From Piliocolobus tephrosceles (Eukaryota > Chordata > Mammalia > Primates > Cercopithecidae), in assembly GCF_002776525.5 (NCBI RefSeq), contig NC_045443.1, forward strand, positions 33,797,238 to 33,861,237: a stretch of 64,000 bases of DNA. Reading direction: 5' to 3'. Below the pieces are notes generated by a model, which saw only the letters and a list, made by a program, of their open reading frames with translations, was not told the DNA's origin and ran no database searches. The position numbers and the translations under genes were made by a program. Each line of letters starts with the position of its first letter. Positions within the stretch are counted from its first letter, which is position 1. Shown here piece after piece: positions 46,295-59,104 of the stretch.

Positions 46295-47394
46295 CAGAAG
46301 CAAGAAATTAGATAAGTAATGTCGCTTTCCAAAAAACATCTAATGATATTTTTATATCATGATTGTGAAACTGTGTTATAACACTGAAATTGTAGTTGAT
46401 GCTGGACAAAACAGAATTAATATGCAGGTTTATAACCATCGTTAGTATAAAGGGATAGACATTCCAAATTTTCCCTTACTGTGTGCACACTAGAAAGTAT
46501 TATCTACTGTAACATATTTTTTAAGGAAACCAAATGGCAAAAGGACTTAATTCACAGTTAATGTGCATAATTACAACTGATTTGAAAATTATTTGTATAA
46601 AAGATGACACCTTATGAAGAGGGCAATTGTAATTCTAATCAAAATTAATGTAATTTTTACTAATTTAGAAGTTATATATTATCATGCTATTGGGAAATAT
46701 ATATAGTATTCTCAGCTACTATATATGTAAATGAATAGAATTAGTTATTAATGAGAAAATATCCTTATGATAATTGAAATTAAAAATTGAATGCTTATTT
46801 TTCTCTTTTGGTACTGATTATGAGAAACCACCAATTTTTTCTCTATTTATATAATCATAGCAACTTTTAGTACCAGATGACTAAAATCTGACAAAAGAAA
46901 AAGAGTATTTTTGTGTGTGTGTAGCTAATTCTATTGGAAAATAGGTTTCTGCTGGGAAATAGAAAAGCTAATTGGAAGTATTAACGTGGCAGGGAGGACT
47001 CTATACAGACCAAACCTGAAGCAAAAACCCCTGAAATTCTCACTTATGAGGGAAAAAAACTGTTAAATTGCTTAAGACTTGATTATTCTTATACATGGTT
47101 CCTCCTCCAATAAAGGAATAAAAATAAGAGATTGGTTCATTTATCTTATTATTAGTTCTAATATGTGTGTTGACGCATATTCTTGATAGAAAATATTGTA
47201 TAATAATAAATAATTTATTTGATTGTTTCCTGGATACAGGTCAGATAACTTGAAGGTAAACAGTTGATTTGTATATTTAATGCTGAAATTATATAAAAAC
47301 ATCCATTAAAAAATAGATTAAAATTATAGGTCGTTCAAAGGAGCTATTCTATAATTTTTTAATTATAAAAGAAATAATTGCATTTATAGAAAAT
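46295..47394. other. Unassigned AT-rich sequence
   Basis: No gene or recognised element. Confidence 0.6.
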
Positions 47395-48230
47395 GTTCAT
47401 TATAGGAGTGTAAAAAGAAGATAAAAATTCTCATGAATCTAAAACACAGATATAAATACTGGCGACATTTTTATGTAATTTCCTCAAGTTATTTTTCTGC
47501 ATACCAGTTATGTGTCTGTAAAATATATGTACATTATACAAAAATAAAATTATATACATATATACACAATCATAAATACATGTGTTTCTGTGCATATATA
47601 TACACAGTTTTGTGAAGAACATATTTCACTTTTTCTTAATAATATATCAGTACACATGAGGATTTTCTTAAGTCTTCAAACAATCTTCAAAATCATGGTT
47701 TTTTTAACCTCATTGTTCCTCATTATTCTTTCTTATAGATTCTTTAAGTGAAATAAATCATGTCAAAAAAAGATATGTATTTATTTATTTATTTATTTAT
47801 TGAGATGGAGTCTCACTCTTATTGCCCCAGCTGGAGTGTAGTGGTGCGATCTCGGCTCACTGCAACCTTGCCTCCTGGGTTCAAGAGATTCTCCTGCCTC
47901 AGCCTCCTGAGGAGCTGGGATTATAGGCGCCCGCCACCACGCCCGGCTAATTTTTGTACTTTTAGTAGAGACGGGGTTTCGCTATGTTGGCCAGGCTGGT
48001 CTTGAACTACTGACCTCAGGCGATCTGCCCACCTCGGCCTCCCAAAGTGCTGGGATTACAGGCATGAGCCATGGCACTCAGCCGAGAGAAAAATTTTTAG
48101 GTCTATTGATACATGTTGCCAAATTACTTTCAAGGAACATTTTACCAATTTACTGTCAAAGTAGCAGTGTCTGAGAGGGCTAGTCATCTATACCATCTCA
48201 GTTTTAATGTTACATCCAAACTATTTTAGA
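47395..48230 (-). mobile_element. L1ME/HAL1-type old LINE fragment, split by an Alu
   Basis: Antisense order is preserved: 'aaaagaagataaaaattctc' (47413), 'gcgacatttttatgtaattt', then after the Alu 'tgatacatgttgccaaatta' (48107) and 'agcagtgtctgagagggcta'. Diverged and without coding capacity. Confidence 0.65.
47778..48082 (-). mobile_element. AluS with (TTTA)n tail
   Basis: Antisense Alu from a TTTA repeat (47778-47801) through 'gagatggagtctcactctta' to 'atggcactcagcc'. Inserted into the old LINE. Confidence 0.95.
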
Positions 48231-48335
48231 AATCTCAATGTACATAATCATCCAATTGTGTCAAAGCAGATCCTTCAGAGAAAAATATTAAATTTTCTTT
48301 ATGAAAAGTTTCTGATGTTTGAGATTCATAATTTT

Positions 48336-48652
48336 CAGAAAGTTCTTTTTTTTTTTTGAGACGGAGTCTTTGCTCTGTCGCCCAGGCTGGAGTGCAGTAG
48401 CGCGATCTCAGCTCACTGCAAGCTCCGCCTCCCGGGTTCACGCCATTCTCCCGCCTCAGCCTCCTGAGTAGCTGGGACTACAGGCGCCCGCCACCACGCC
48501 CGGCTAATTTTTTGTATTTTAGTAGAGACGGTGTTTCACCGTGCTAGCCAGGATGGTCTCGATCTCCTGACCTTGTGATCCGCCCGTCTCGGCAGCCCAA
48601 AGTGCTGGGATTACAGGCGTGAGCCACCCCGCCCGGCAGAAAGTTCTTTTTT
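48336..48652 (-). mobile_element. AluY with target-site duplication
   Basis: Antisense Alu (about 48348-48636) flanked by 'cagaaagttctttttt' at 48336-48351 and 48637-48652. Its head is short by a base or two at the right edge. Confidence 0.95.
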
Positions 48653-49681
48653 AATTTGTCAGAATAAATTCTCATTTTTATTTCCTGACTTTCTTTTCAA
48701 AACTATATATCCACAGTTAAGAACATGTAGAACATGTATAGTGTATTACATTTGAATAAAATTAAAATTGAAATTATTCCCACTACTGTAATTGCCACTG
48801 AATCTACATAACAGGGCATGAAAATTCGAATTACCAACTTAGATATTGTAGGCTTATCATTTAGAAGTCAATAGTACTTATTAGTGCTGTTCACTAAATG
48901 TTTCTGGTTCTCCTCTTTATGGGGTGCGCAGTACCATAGAATGTTGCTGTTTTCTGTAGTTAGGTGTACCTACTTAACTTGTCAATTAAATGGGAGCAGA
49001 AGTGAAGGATATATCTCCTTCTGGAAGAAGCTTTAATAGGGAGATCTTGATTTAACACATGTATTGAGATAAGGTCTCTATCAACCCAGATACTAAGTGA
49101 TTATTGTAAGCAGAGCCTCCCTGATGACCTGAGTTAGATAGGAGATATTAGTGGAAAATAAAATTTCATATAGTGAATCTATTAATGTTTGGAATATTTC
49201 CTATAATAGTGTAACCTATCTACACGCACTAATGCACAAGATAGCTTAAAATATGGGGAACTGGCTTAATAAATAAGTGGAAGAACCAGGAAGGAAACTG
49301 ATATTGGAATCTAGAAAAAAAATTTACAATCCATGATGTAGTGACAATACATGAAAAGGAAATTATTTAGAAAGCAGAGCGCAAGTTTCTATGAGAAGTG
49401 GCTGTAAAAATATACATTACTAGTATGCTTTGGTTGATGTTGGTAGCATTTAGGAGAAGGATCATGAGAGATAAGAGTTCAGAATAAAAAGAATGACTGG
49501 TTTGCAAGTAAAGTAGAAAAAGGGAAAGTCCAGAAATTTGGTGAATTACAATGTTGGAATATGCAACTTCTCTAACCTGATAAATAGAAAATCAAATGGA
49601 GAAGGTCTTTAATGAAAAAAGGTTGAGTTAAACTGAGCTTTTTCATAAGGATTAAATAAAGAGTATTTGCAGCCTTTTAAA
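48653..49681. other. Unassigned sequence
   Basis: About 1 kb, nothing recognised. Confidence 0.6.
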
Positions 49682-50222
49682 AACATGGTCCAGAAATCCC
49701 ATTACTGGTATATACCCAAAGGAATGCAAATCACTCTATCATAAAGACACAATTAGGTGTATGTTCATTGCAGCACTGTTCACAATAGCAAAGGCATGGA
49801 ATCAACCTAACTGCCCACCAGTGATGGACTGGATAAAGAAAATGTGGTACATGTACACCATGGACTACTATGCATCCATAAAAAAGAACATATGATGTCC
49901 TTTGTAGAGTCATGGATGGAGCTGGAGACCATTATCCTTAGCAAACCAGTGCAGGAACAGAAATCCAAATACCACATGTTCTCACTTAAAGTGGGAGCTA
50001 AATATGAAAACACATGTACACATAGAGGGTAACAACACATGCTGGGGCCTATGGGAGGGTAAAGAGTGGGAGAAGGGAGAGGATTAGGAAAAATAACTAA
50101 TAGGTGGTAGGTTTAATACATGGGTGATGAAAGAATCTGTACAACACCCCCCATGACATAAGTTTACCTATGTAACCAACCTGCATATGTACCTCTGAAT
50201 GTTAAGGTTAAAAAACAAAACA
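49682..50222 (+). mobile_element. LINE-1 3' end (L1PB/older L1PA), 5'-truncated
   Basis: Starts in the ORF2 C-terminal region ('atcccattactggtatatac'), continues through the ORF2 end and 3' UTR, and ends in an A-rich tail with CAAAA repeats (50205-50232). Remnant frames are broken. No clear target duplication. Confidence 0.93.
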
Positions 50223-50401
50223 AAACAAAAAACTAGATCGGAAGGCTATGATCTGGAGGCCTCTTTTTGAGATGACCTCTGCAGATCCCAGCCACCATAG
50301 TATAAGAATCCTAGTCCACAGAGAGGATCCAGGTGCTAGATTCCCCAGTAAATGGTTCCAGTTGAGCCAGCTTTTAAATCACCTCTGCTGAGGCACAGGT
50401 T

Positions 50402-50635
50402 TTTTTTCAATTGTGATAAAATATATACAACATAACATTTACCTTTTAAAACAGTTTTAAGTGTATAGTCCTGTGGCAGTAAGCAGTGAATGAACGTTGT
50501 TGTGCAACTATCACCACCATCCCAAGAATTTTTTCGTCATCCCAAACTGAAACTCTGTACCCAGTAAACACTAATTTTATATTCGTCTTTTTGCCCTAGC
50601 CCTTGGCAACCACCATTCAACTGTCTGTCATGAGC
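50402..50635 (-). mobile_element. L1M (L1MC/D) 3' UTR fragment
   Basis: Antisense: 'atatatacaacataacattt', 'gttgttgtgcaactatcacc', 'aaactgaaactctgtaccca' and 'ccttggcaaccaccattcaa' in L1M order. Confidence 0.88.
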
Positions 50636-51149
50636 TTTCTTAAGACGTTATCTTGGAAATGGATTCTTCAGCCCCGCTTCTTCCAGACTCTAGTAGTTTG
50701 AGTCTTTCCAGCTGGATTTAAGGTAAAATTTTTCCTGATGCCTGATAAATTCCAAATACAAGTGAGTTAATATACAAAGAGTGAGATTAGGCGGGAGTGG
50801 TGGTGGTAGGAGATATGAAACCTAAGAAGGATAACTAATATGTAGAACTGACTGTAGTGAAAAAGATAAGAAGCTCACTGAGTTTAAAGGAAGATTTTAA
50901 TGAAGAGTCAATCTGAGATTTATGCCTGAGATCTATGGAAAATTTTGGGTCCTCCCAATCATTATGCAAGAAGCTCATTTAGAGTGGAGACAAGGGCCAG
51001 GAGGAATAATGGATGCAGGGCCCACCTACAGAAGAGGAACTTCATCAAAGAACAGGTTCCACTTGCCCAAGTCAGTTTCACCAAATCTGTGTTGTCCATA
51101 TCTCTCATCTTCTCTTTTCTGAAAAAAGTGTTTTTATTGCATTTATCTT
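50636..51149. other. Unassigned sequence
   Basis: No gene or firm repeat. 50655-50690 faintly resembles an MLT1 segment. Confidence 0.5.
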
Positions 51150-51285
51150 GGTTGGGCATGGTAGTTCATACCTCTAATCCCAGCACTTCGGGAGGCTGAG
51201 GTGGGAGAATTACTTAAAGCCAGAAGTTTGAGACCAGCCTGGGCAACAAAGTGAGACCATCTCTGTATTAAAACAAAAAGTCTCA
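51150..51285 (+). mobile_element. Free left Alu monomer (FLAM)
   Basis: Only a left-monomer-like unit is present: 'ttgggcatggtagttcatac', 'cagcacttcgggaggctgag', 'ttgagaccagcctgggcaac', 'gtgagaccatctctgtatta', then a short A-rich end. No right monomer follows. Fossil 7SL-derived precursor or a truncated Alu. Confidence 0.85.
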
Positions 51286-51739
51286 TCCCTAATCTATGAA
51301 TGAATTCTGTGTTTGGAAGCACATATAATTTACTATTGCAGTTTATCCATCTATAGAAGATTAAGAGCCACAGCTGACCTGATGTAGAGACTATCAAACA
51401 TCCCTCATCCAGAATCTTGAACTTTGAGATCGATGCCATAACTGAATGAAATTTTGGTTTACCCTCCTGGGAAGGTGATGAGTGTATTTTGCATTCAGAA
51501 GGTAGTAAAGTGAATATTTGGGGACTAGAACTCTGAAATATTACCACTGTTGATCAGTTCTCCTTTCTGAACACGTGATAGAATCAACCTTTGCTATCCC
51601 TTTGAATTTAGATATCCCATTTGACTTTTTTTTTTTTTTTTTTTTTTTGCCAAAAAATGTGACTGGAAGTGACAAAAGCTTAAACTCTGGTATCTTTAAG
51701 AGTCAGTATCTGATTTGGCATTTTTCTTCCCTCATAGGG
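51286..51739. other. Unassigned sequence with a T-run
   Basis: Nothing recognised apart from the pure T-run at about 51625-51648. Confidence 0.6.
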
Positions 51740-51910
51740 ATGAGAGTGGAAGCATGAATTGAGGAGTCTCCATCTGAGGAACTGAAAGACTGTGAAGAGC
51801 ACAGCCCACCACTGTTCACCTGATGTAGACAAGGAATAGAAGGAAAAATGAACTTTTGTTGTGTTATGCCTTTGAAACTTGGTCATTTTGTGCAATGTAG
51901 AATAAACTTG
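51740..51910 (+). mobile_element. Possible old MaLR LTR tail
   Basis: 'atgaacttttgttgtgttat' followed by 'gcctttgaaacttggtcatt' parallels the 3' end of some MLT1-type LTRs. Weak. Confidence 0.35.
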
Positions 51911-52691
51911 CTCACGTCAACTTATGCAAATTTTTTTACCTGATATCACAATTCATTTCTGATTGGTTATTTAAGAGAATATTTAATGTTCTAAGTAAAT
52001 ATGCATACATATAATATTTAAAAGCCATTGAATTCAAAGCTACTTATTAGATATTCATTACTGTATTTTGGTTATTCTTTCTCAGATTTAATTATGCTCA
52101 CAGTATAATCTGTCTTATATGACATAGCATTGTTTCTCAGTACTAATTTAGGAAAGGCCCAAGTATTAAGGCTGTGTTTTAGAAAGAATATTGTTTCAGC
52201 TTTTGTAGACAAGTCATTTTAAGAATTAAGAGTTACACCAAAAAAAAGTACTTTGAAGTTATGGTATATTTTGATCACTGAAACAGTCATATCAGATGGT
52301 TAAACAGATGTAGACAGAAGATAAATTATTATATATGGACATTGACTATTGTCATATATGGATATTGAACTAAATAGACAGTACCTTTCTTTTTCTTATG
52401 TAGCCATCCATGCTTTGTCAAGAATTATTTAGGGAAAGTCGGAAAGAAATCAATAGATTTTTCAACATCTGTGAATCCCATTCTTTTCACTTGGTTCAAT
52501 TTCCTGGTCTACTCTATTTAATAAGAATCCTGCTGTTTTTCTATCAGACATTGTAACATTGTACATCATTTCTTAATTACTTGCCATTTTACTTCTAGAC
52601 TGGTTTTTAAATTATTTGTGACAGAAGCTCAACAATCAATACTTGCTTGAAAGCTCCTTACTCTCTTCTATTTTTGTACAGATTTTTATCC
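51911..52691. other. Unassigned AT-rich sequence
   Basis: No gene or recognised element. Confidence 0.6.
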
Positions 52692-52719
52692 TCTGTGTGT
52701 GTGTGTGGTGTGTGTGTCT
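52692..52719. repeat. (TG)n microsatellite
   Basis: Interrupted TG run at the edge of the LTR that follows. Confidence 0.9.
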
Positions 52720-53068
52720 TAATCTGTTGCACCTGCTATGACAAAATACCTCAGACTTGGTAGCTTATAAACTACAGATAGATGTTTATTTCTGGAAATT
52801 CTGAAGGCTATAAAGTCCGTGATAAAGGCACAAGTAGGTTTGGTTATTTGGTGAAGGCTGCTTTTTGGCACCTTCTAATGTGTAGTCATGTAGTTGAAAG
52901 GGCAAAGCAGCTCTCTGCGGTCCCTTTAATAAGGGCACTAATCTCACTCCTGAAGGCTCCTCTCTAATAATCTAATCACCTTCTGAAGGTCCTTCCTCTT
53001 AATACCATCACTTTGATGGTTAAGTTTTCAACAGGTGAATTTTGGGAGAACACAATCAGGCCATGGCA
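52715..53068 (-). mobile_element. MaLR-type solo LTR
   Basis: Antisense member of the same family as 7032-7388: starts 'tgtcttaatctgttgcacct', contains 'tggtagcttataaactacag' and 'aagggcactaatctcactcc', ends 'caatcaggccatggca'. Flanks 'gtgtg' and 'gtatg' fit a 5-bp duplication with one change. Confidence 0.85.
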
Positions 53069-53643
53069 GTATGCATGTTCATTTGCATGAATTTCTTTCA
53101 GTTTTGTAATCCCATTTTACTTCTGTCAAAAAGTAAAATATTTCCAGTCATTTTTTTTTTTTTTTCTAACAGGACTTACACATTTATGATAATGTTAATG
53201 TTAAGTATTTCATCTTTGACAAAATGAGCTTTCAAATTGTGAAATAAATTTAACAATTGTTAGAATTACCTTAGTGGGTTTACTGTTTAAAACATTTCTT
53301 GATTGATATAAAACTAATGTTTTTAATTATCTGAGAAGTTCAGTGAATGGAGCCGACACTGTAAGAACTATAATTTCATTTCTCCTGCATACACAAAAAA
53401 TAATTTTAAATAGAAAATGAGTGAAGTTAACATAGGAAACAGTTGTTTTCATTTGTTTGGAACAAAATGTCTTGCATCATAGAGCAGTATATAAACACAA
53501 TTTCTGCAGCTCCAGGTATTAAATTGCCATGTTTAACGTCTGTTTAATACACAAATAACATTTGAAGTAAATGTTTTGTTAGTAGAATTATGCATTCTGC
53601 CTTTAACATGGTTTAACCATGGTCCTCAAGGTGAGTGGTAAAT
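53069..53643. other. Unassigned sequence
   Basis: No gene or recognised element; a T-run lies near 53150-53165. Confidence 0.6.
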
Positions 53644-53977
53644 AAAGACAACCACTTGGCCGGGCGCCGTGGCTCAAGCCTGTAATCCCAGCATTTTGGG
53701 AGGCCGAGACGGGCGGATCACGAGGTCAGGAGATCGAGACCATCCTGGCTAACACGGTGAAACCCCGTCTCTACTAAAAAATACAAAAAACGAGCCGGGC
53801 GAGGTGGCGGGCGCCTGTAGTCCCAGCTACTCGGGAGGCTGAGGCAGGAGAATGGCGTAAACCCGGGAGGCGGAGCTTGCAGTGAGCTGAGATCCGGCCA
53901 CTGCACTCCAGCCTGGGTGACAGAGCTAGACTCCGTCTCAAAAAAAAAAAAAAAAAAAAAAAAAAAGACAACCACTT
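53644..53977 (+). mobile_element. AluY, Old World monkey-type, with perfect TSD
   Basis: Near-consensus full-length Alu (53658-53963) with a long pure A-tail, flanked by identical 'aaagacaaccactt' at 53644-53657 and 53964-53977. Carries the lineage-type 'gatccggccactgcactcca'. Among the youngest elements in the window. Confidence 0.97.
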
Positions 53978-54973
53978 ATTGTAAATTACACATTTATCAT
54001 TCACTTTCTTCATGCTCATGCACAGAAATTCATAATTATTTATTAAAAGCATAGCTTTCTTTAAGATCATACTGCTATAAGGGCTTACTGCACATTTTTT
54101 TAAGTGCTAGAGAAAGTGTTGTAGATTTGCAACATACAATAAATGGCAGTGACACAGCATAAGCGGTGCCCAGACAGCTCTCTAGATACCCTTGCAGGAC
54201 AGCTTAGCCTTCATTTCTGCACACATTTTATATCCACCTGACCTATAATTTCCCATGTTACCCACTGACCTGATTGGCTAGAGACTTCACGTATCTCAAA
54301 GCCCACATAATTGTATTTCACTTTTCTGGGTAAGCTAAGAGCGAAGGTTATTAACTGAGCGTGAGGAGAAAAGGGAAGTCCTTATTTTCAGCAAAATTTG
54401 CTTACTATGTCATGTTACCCAAATTTAACCATTCTCATATCTTTCACCTTCCCTTAGTATTTTGGGGATAAAAATGTCTCATCTGGGGACTACTTCTTAA
54501 TTGTTCCCTTGTGAGCTACTCGTCTGTATCACATAATTGTCCTTACCCTTCTTAGGCCATTTATTGTTTCCCTGATTACAAATAAGAACTTGAACACCGT
54601 CTCCTCCTTGCTGGGCTGTAATAGCTACCTTGCGCTGTAATAGTCATTGGCCACACTCTCTTTTAATTTAGCACACTACAACAAAAGACTGAACAGCTGT
54701 AGCTGACTTAATTGAATAGCAACGATAATTTGATAGAAATCACAACTTACAAGTAAAAAAGACATGTCTGTTACCTAAATATGACTACTCGGTTTTCTAA
54801 AGGAAAATAATAAATAGGGGCTCTTCTTATTGGTAAACTGTGCTCCTAGATCTCCCGTCTTGAGGTCTACCCTTCTGCCTTTTGCCAATAGTATGATTGG
54901 TTCACAGAACACATTGAAACTCAGTCCTTCATTTACTTGTTCATTATTTTCTTCATTCAATAAAGTATTGATT
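53978..54973. other. Unassigned sequence
   Basis: About 1 kb with no gene, ORF of note or recognised repeat. Confidence 0.6.
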
Positions 54974-57810
54974 TTTAAAATTGGTAACTTTTAGTTTTTG
55001 TGGGTATATAGTAGGCATATAAATTTATGAGGTACAGGAGATGTTTTGATGCAGGTATGCAATGTGAAACAATGACACCATAGAGAATGGGGGATGCATT
55101 TCCTCTAGCATTTATCCTTTGTGTTACAAACAATCCAATTATACTCTTTTACACATTTCTATTTCTTGTTCTTTCTTTTTTGACGGGGGGGGGGGGGATG
55201 GAATTTCACTCTTGTTGCCCAGGTTGGAGTACAATGGCGCAATCTTTATTCACCACAACCTCTGCCTCCCGAGTTCAAGTGATTCTCCTACCACAGCCTC
55301 CCGAGTAGCTGGGATTACAGGCATACACTACCATGCCTGGCTAATTTTTTGTATTTTAAGCAGAGACAAGGTTTCTCCATGTTGGTCAGGCTGGTTGCGA
55401 ACTCCCTACCTCAGGTGATCCGCCAGCCTTGGCCTTCCAAAGTGCTGGGATTATAGGTGTGAGCCACCACAACTGACCTTTACTAATTTCAAAATGTACA
55501 ATTAAATTATTATTGACTAGAGTTACCCTGTTGTGATGTCAAATATTAGGTCTTATTCATTCTTTCTGTTTTTTTGTACCCATTAATCCTCTCCCCTTCC
55601 CTCTCCTAGCCCCCCACTATCCTTCCCAGCCTCTGGTAATCATCCTTTTACTCTCTATCTCTGAGTTCAATTGTTTTAATTTTTAGATCCCATGAATAAG
55701 TGAGAACATGTGATGTATGCCTTTTTGTGCATGGCTTATTTCACTCAACATAATGATCTTCAGTTCCATCATTGCTGTTGCAAATGACAATATCTCATTC
55801 TTTTTTATATCTGAATAGTACTCTATTGTGTATATGCACCACATTTTCTTTATCCATTCATCTGTTGATGGACATTTAGGTTGCTTCCAAATCTTTACTT
55901 GCAAAGTTGTGAACAGTGTTGCAACAAATACAGGACCAAATATATTTCTTTGATATACTGATTTATTTTCTCTTGAGTATAACCCAACAATAGGATTGCT
56001 GGATAATGTGGCAGCTCATTTTTAGTTTTTTGAAGACCCTTTAAACTGTTCTCCATAGTGGTTGTACTAATTTATATTCCCACCAATAGTGTAAAGGGTT
56101 CCTTTTTCTCCACATTCCCACTAGTATTCGTTATTGCCTGTCTTTTGGATATAAGCCATTTTAACTGGGATGAGATGATATCTCATTGTAGCTTTGATTT
56201 GCATTTCTCTGATGATCAGTGATGTTGAGCACCTTTTCATATGCCTGTTTGCCATTTGTATCTCTTCTTTTGAGAGACGTGTACTCAAAGCTTTTGCCCA
56301 TTATTTTGATCGGATTATTAGATTTTTTTTCTTATCGAATTATTTTAACTCACTATATGTTCTGGTTATTAATCCCTTGTCAGATGGGTAGTTTGCAAAT
56401 ATTTTCTCCCATTCTGTGGGTTGTCTCTTCACTTTGTTGATTGTAACCTTTACTGTGCAGAAGCTTTTTAACTTGATGTAATCCCATTTGTCCATGTTTT
56501 GCTTTGGTTGCCTGTGCTCGTGGGGTATTATTCAGGAAATTTTTGCCCAGACCAATGTCCTGGAGGCTTTCTCCAATGTTTTCTTACAGTAGTTTCATAG
56601 TTTATGGTATTAGATTTAAGTCTGTAATCCATTTTTATTTGATTTTTGTGTATGGTGAAAGATAGGGATTTAGTTTCATTCTTCTGTGTATGAATATCCA
56701 ATTTTCTCTGCACCATTTATTGAAGAGACTGTCCTTTCCCCAATGTTCTTGGCACCTTTGTCAAAAATGAGTTAACTGTAGGTGTGTGGATTCAGTTCTG
56801 AGTTCTTATTTTGTTCCATTGATCTATATGTCTGTTTTTATGCTGGTACTGTGCTCTTTGGGTTACTATAACTCTATGGTATAGTTTGAAATTAGATAAT
56901 ATGATTCCTCTAGTTTTGCTCTTTTTGATCAGGATAGCTTTGGCTACTCTGGGTCGTTTCTGATTCCATATAAATTTTCAGATTTGTTCCTTCTAGTTCT
57001 GTGAAGAATGTCATTGGTATTTTGATAAAGATTGCATTGAATCTGTAGATTGCTTTGGGTAGTATGAACATTTTAATTATGTTGGTTATTTCAATCCATG
57101 AACATAGAATATCTTTTCATTTTTTGTGTACTTTTCAATTTCTTTCATCAATGTCTTGTAATATTCATTACAGTAATCTTTCACTTATTGGTTAAGTTAA
57201 TCCCTAGGTATTTAATTTTATGTGTGGCTATTATAAATGAGATTAGTTTTTAAATTTCTTTTTCATATTGTTGGCTATTGGCATACAGAAATGCTACTAA
57301 TTTTTTTGTGTTGATTTTGTATCCTTCTACTTTACTGAATTTGTTTTTTAGTTCTAATAATTTTCATGTGGAGTCTTTAGGTTTTTCCAAATATATGATC
57401 ATATCATCTGCAAACAAAATTAATTTGACTTCTTCCTTTTCAATGTAGATGCTCTTTATTTTTTTCTCATCTGATTGCTCTAACTAGAACTTCCAGTACT
57501 ACATTGATAACAGTAGTGAAAGTGGGCATCCTTATTATCTTCCAGATCTTAGAAGAAAAGCTTTTCCCCATTCATTATGATACCAGCCGTCGATCTGTTG
57601 TATACAGATTTTATATTCTTGAGGTATGTTCCTTCTATCCCCAGTTTTTTGAGAGTTTTTTGTTTTAATCATGAAAGGATGTTGAAATTTATCAAATTAT
57701 TTTTCAGTGTCAATTGAAATGATCTTATTGTTTTTGTCCTTTATTCTGTTGATATGATGCATCACATTGATTTATTTGTGTATGTTGAACCATCCTTGGA
57801 GTTTTTTATT
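54974..57810 (-). mobile_element. LINE-1, L1MA-type, long antisense fragment
   Basis: Reads from the 3' UTR (54974; 'tgtgggtatatagtaggcat') through the ORF2 C-terminus (55690-56200) into the RT region (57100-57800), in continuous L1 order. Remnant frames such as 55683-55904 still resemble ORF2p, but stops and indels abound. An Alu interrupts the 3' UTR. Confidence 0.93.
55174..55478 (-). mobile_element. AluS with an unusual G13 run
   Basis: Antisense Alu ending 'ccaccacaactgacc'. Its tail-proximal part has a 13-base G run (55185-55197) between 'tttttgac' and 'atggaatttcactct', where Alu normally has no such run. Confidence 0.93.
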
Positions 57811-57814
57811 TTAT

Positions 57815-59030
57815 ACCAGACAATAGCAAAAGATAATGAAGCAAGAATAGCAGGGAAAAATATTGATGATCCCTACTATGTTAGTCTGCTTTTGCATTGC
57901 TATGAAGAAATAACTGAGGCTGCATAACTTATAAAGAAAAGAGGTTCAATCGTCTCACAGTTCTGCAGGCTATATAAGCATAGTACCAATATCTGCTCAG
58001 CTTCTGATGAGGACCTCAGGAAATTTACAATTGTGGAAGGTGAAGCAGGAGCAGGCTTGTCACATGGTGATAACAGGAGCAAGAGACAGAGAGGAAAGTT
58101 GCCACACTCTTTTAAACAACCAGCTATCATCTGAACTAACAGAGCAATAACTCGTTTATTATGAAGGGAATGGTGCTAAGCCATTCATGAGGGATAAGCC
58201 CCCATGATCCAATACCTCCCATCAGGCCCCACCTTCAACATTGAGGATTAAATTTCAACATGAGATTTGGAAGAAGTAAAAATTCAAACCATATCACCTA
58301 CACTCATGGAACATACACTATAGAGCTGGAAGCACAAAGTATTCAAATAAACACATAAATTTAAAATAGAAATGAAGATAAATGCTGCAAAGAAAAGTAG
58401 TCAGTACTTTTCTCCAGTTCTCCAGTGGTTCACTGGAGAACTGAATACTGTCAACTAAATCAATGTAGAGTTCCCAAATAAATAGCACTTGTGCATAACA
58501 TTTAAATGTCAGGCAAAAGAAGTGTCTTATTGGACTCAGCAACATGTGCAATATTCCTGTAATGGGAAAAGGAATAAATACAAGGCTATAAGAAAGCTAA
58601 ATGAAGATCAAGAAAATGTGTAGCAAGAGGTGAGGCTGACAGTTACATATAAACCAGACCATGCATGAGTGCTTTTAATCTCTGTCTTCCTACAGGGAAC
58701 TGGAATGTCGTTGAATGGTTTGAGTGAAGAGAATGACATGATTTATATTTTGAAAAGACTGCTACATAGGCATTGTGCAAATGAGAGAATAGAGGGTGCA
58801 AGAAAAATGCAAGAGGGTCTAGCACTTGTCCCAGCATGGCCATAGGTGATGGAGGTGGATATGGACATGGAGAGAAAAATGTGGATTTAGAAGATATTTA
58901 GGAAGCACAATGGATGGAAATAAGGTACTGCATTGGACACAGGGATTAGTGGAGGGAGAGGTGTCAAGGATAATGTATGATGTATAATTTTCTAGCTTGT
59001 GCAATTGAGTAGGTGATAGGATTTACATGA
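57815..59030 (+). mobile_element. Ancient LINE-like repeat, split by an MST LTR
   Basis: Left part about 57815-57876 and right part 58297-59030. Diagnostic stretches: 'cactcatggaacatacacta' (58302), 'gaatgacatgatttatattt' (58730), 'ggtgatggaggtggatatgg' (58846) and 'gtgtcaaggataatgtatga'. The family is one I know from many mammalian loci, but I cannot name it firmly. Confidence 0.6.
57877..58296 (-). mobile_element. MST/THE1-like solo LTR with TSD
   Basis: Antisense 420-bp LTR: 'tgttagtctgcttttgcatt' at the left, 'tcacagttctgcaggctata', 'ccccatgatccaatacctcc', ending 'attcaaaccatatca'. Perfect 5-bp duplication 'cctac' (57872-57876 and 58297-58301). Confidence 0.9.
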
Positions 59031-59104
59031 ATTAAGAAATTTACATGAATTAAGAGCACTGTAGGAGAAACAAGATTAAAACAACATTAAAACAAGTGTT
59101 CTGG

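Noticed and set aside
45971..46339. 122-codon minus-strand frame starting with a run of Phe
   Set aside because: The Phe run is the reverse complement of the A29 tract; the rest shows no domain.
51150..51285. 7SL RNA gene
   Set aside because: Only the Alu left-monomer form is present, with diverged bases and an A-rich end, so it is a FLAM-type fossil.
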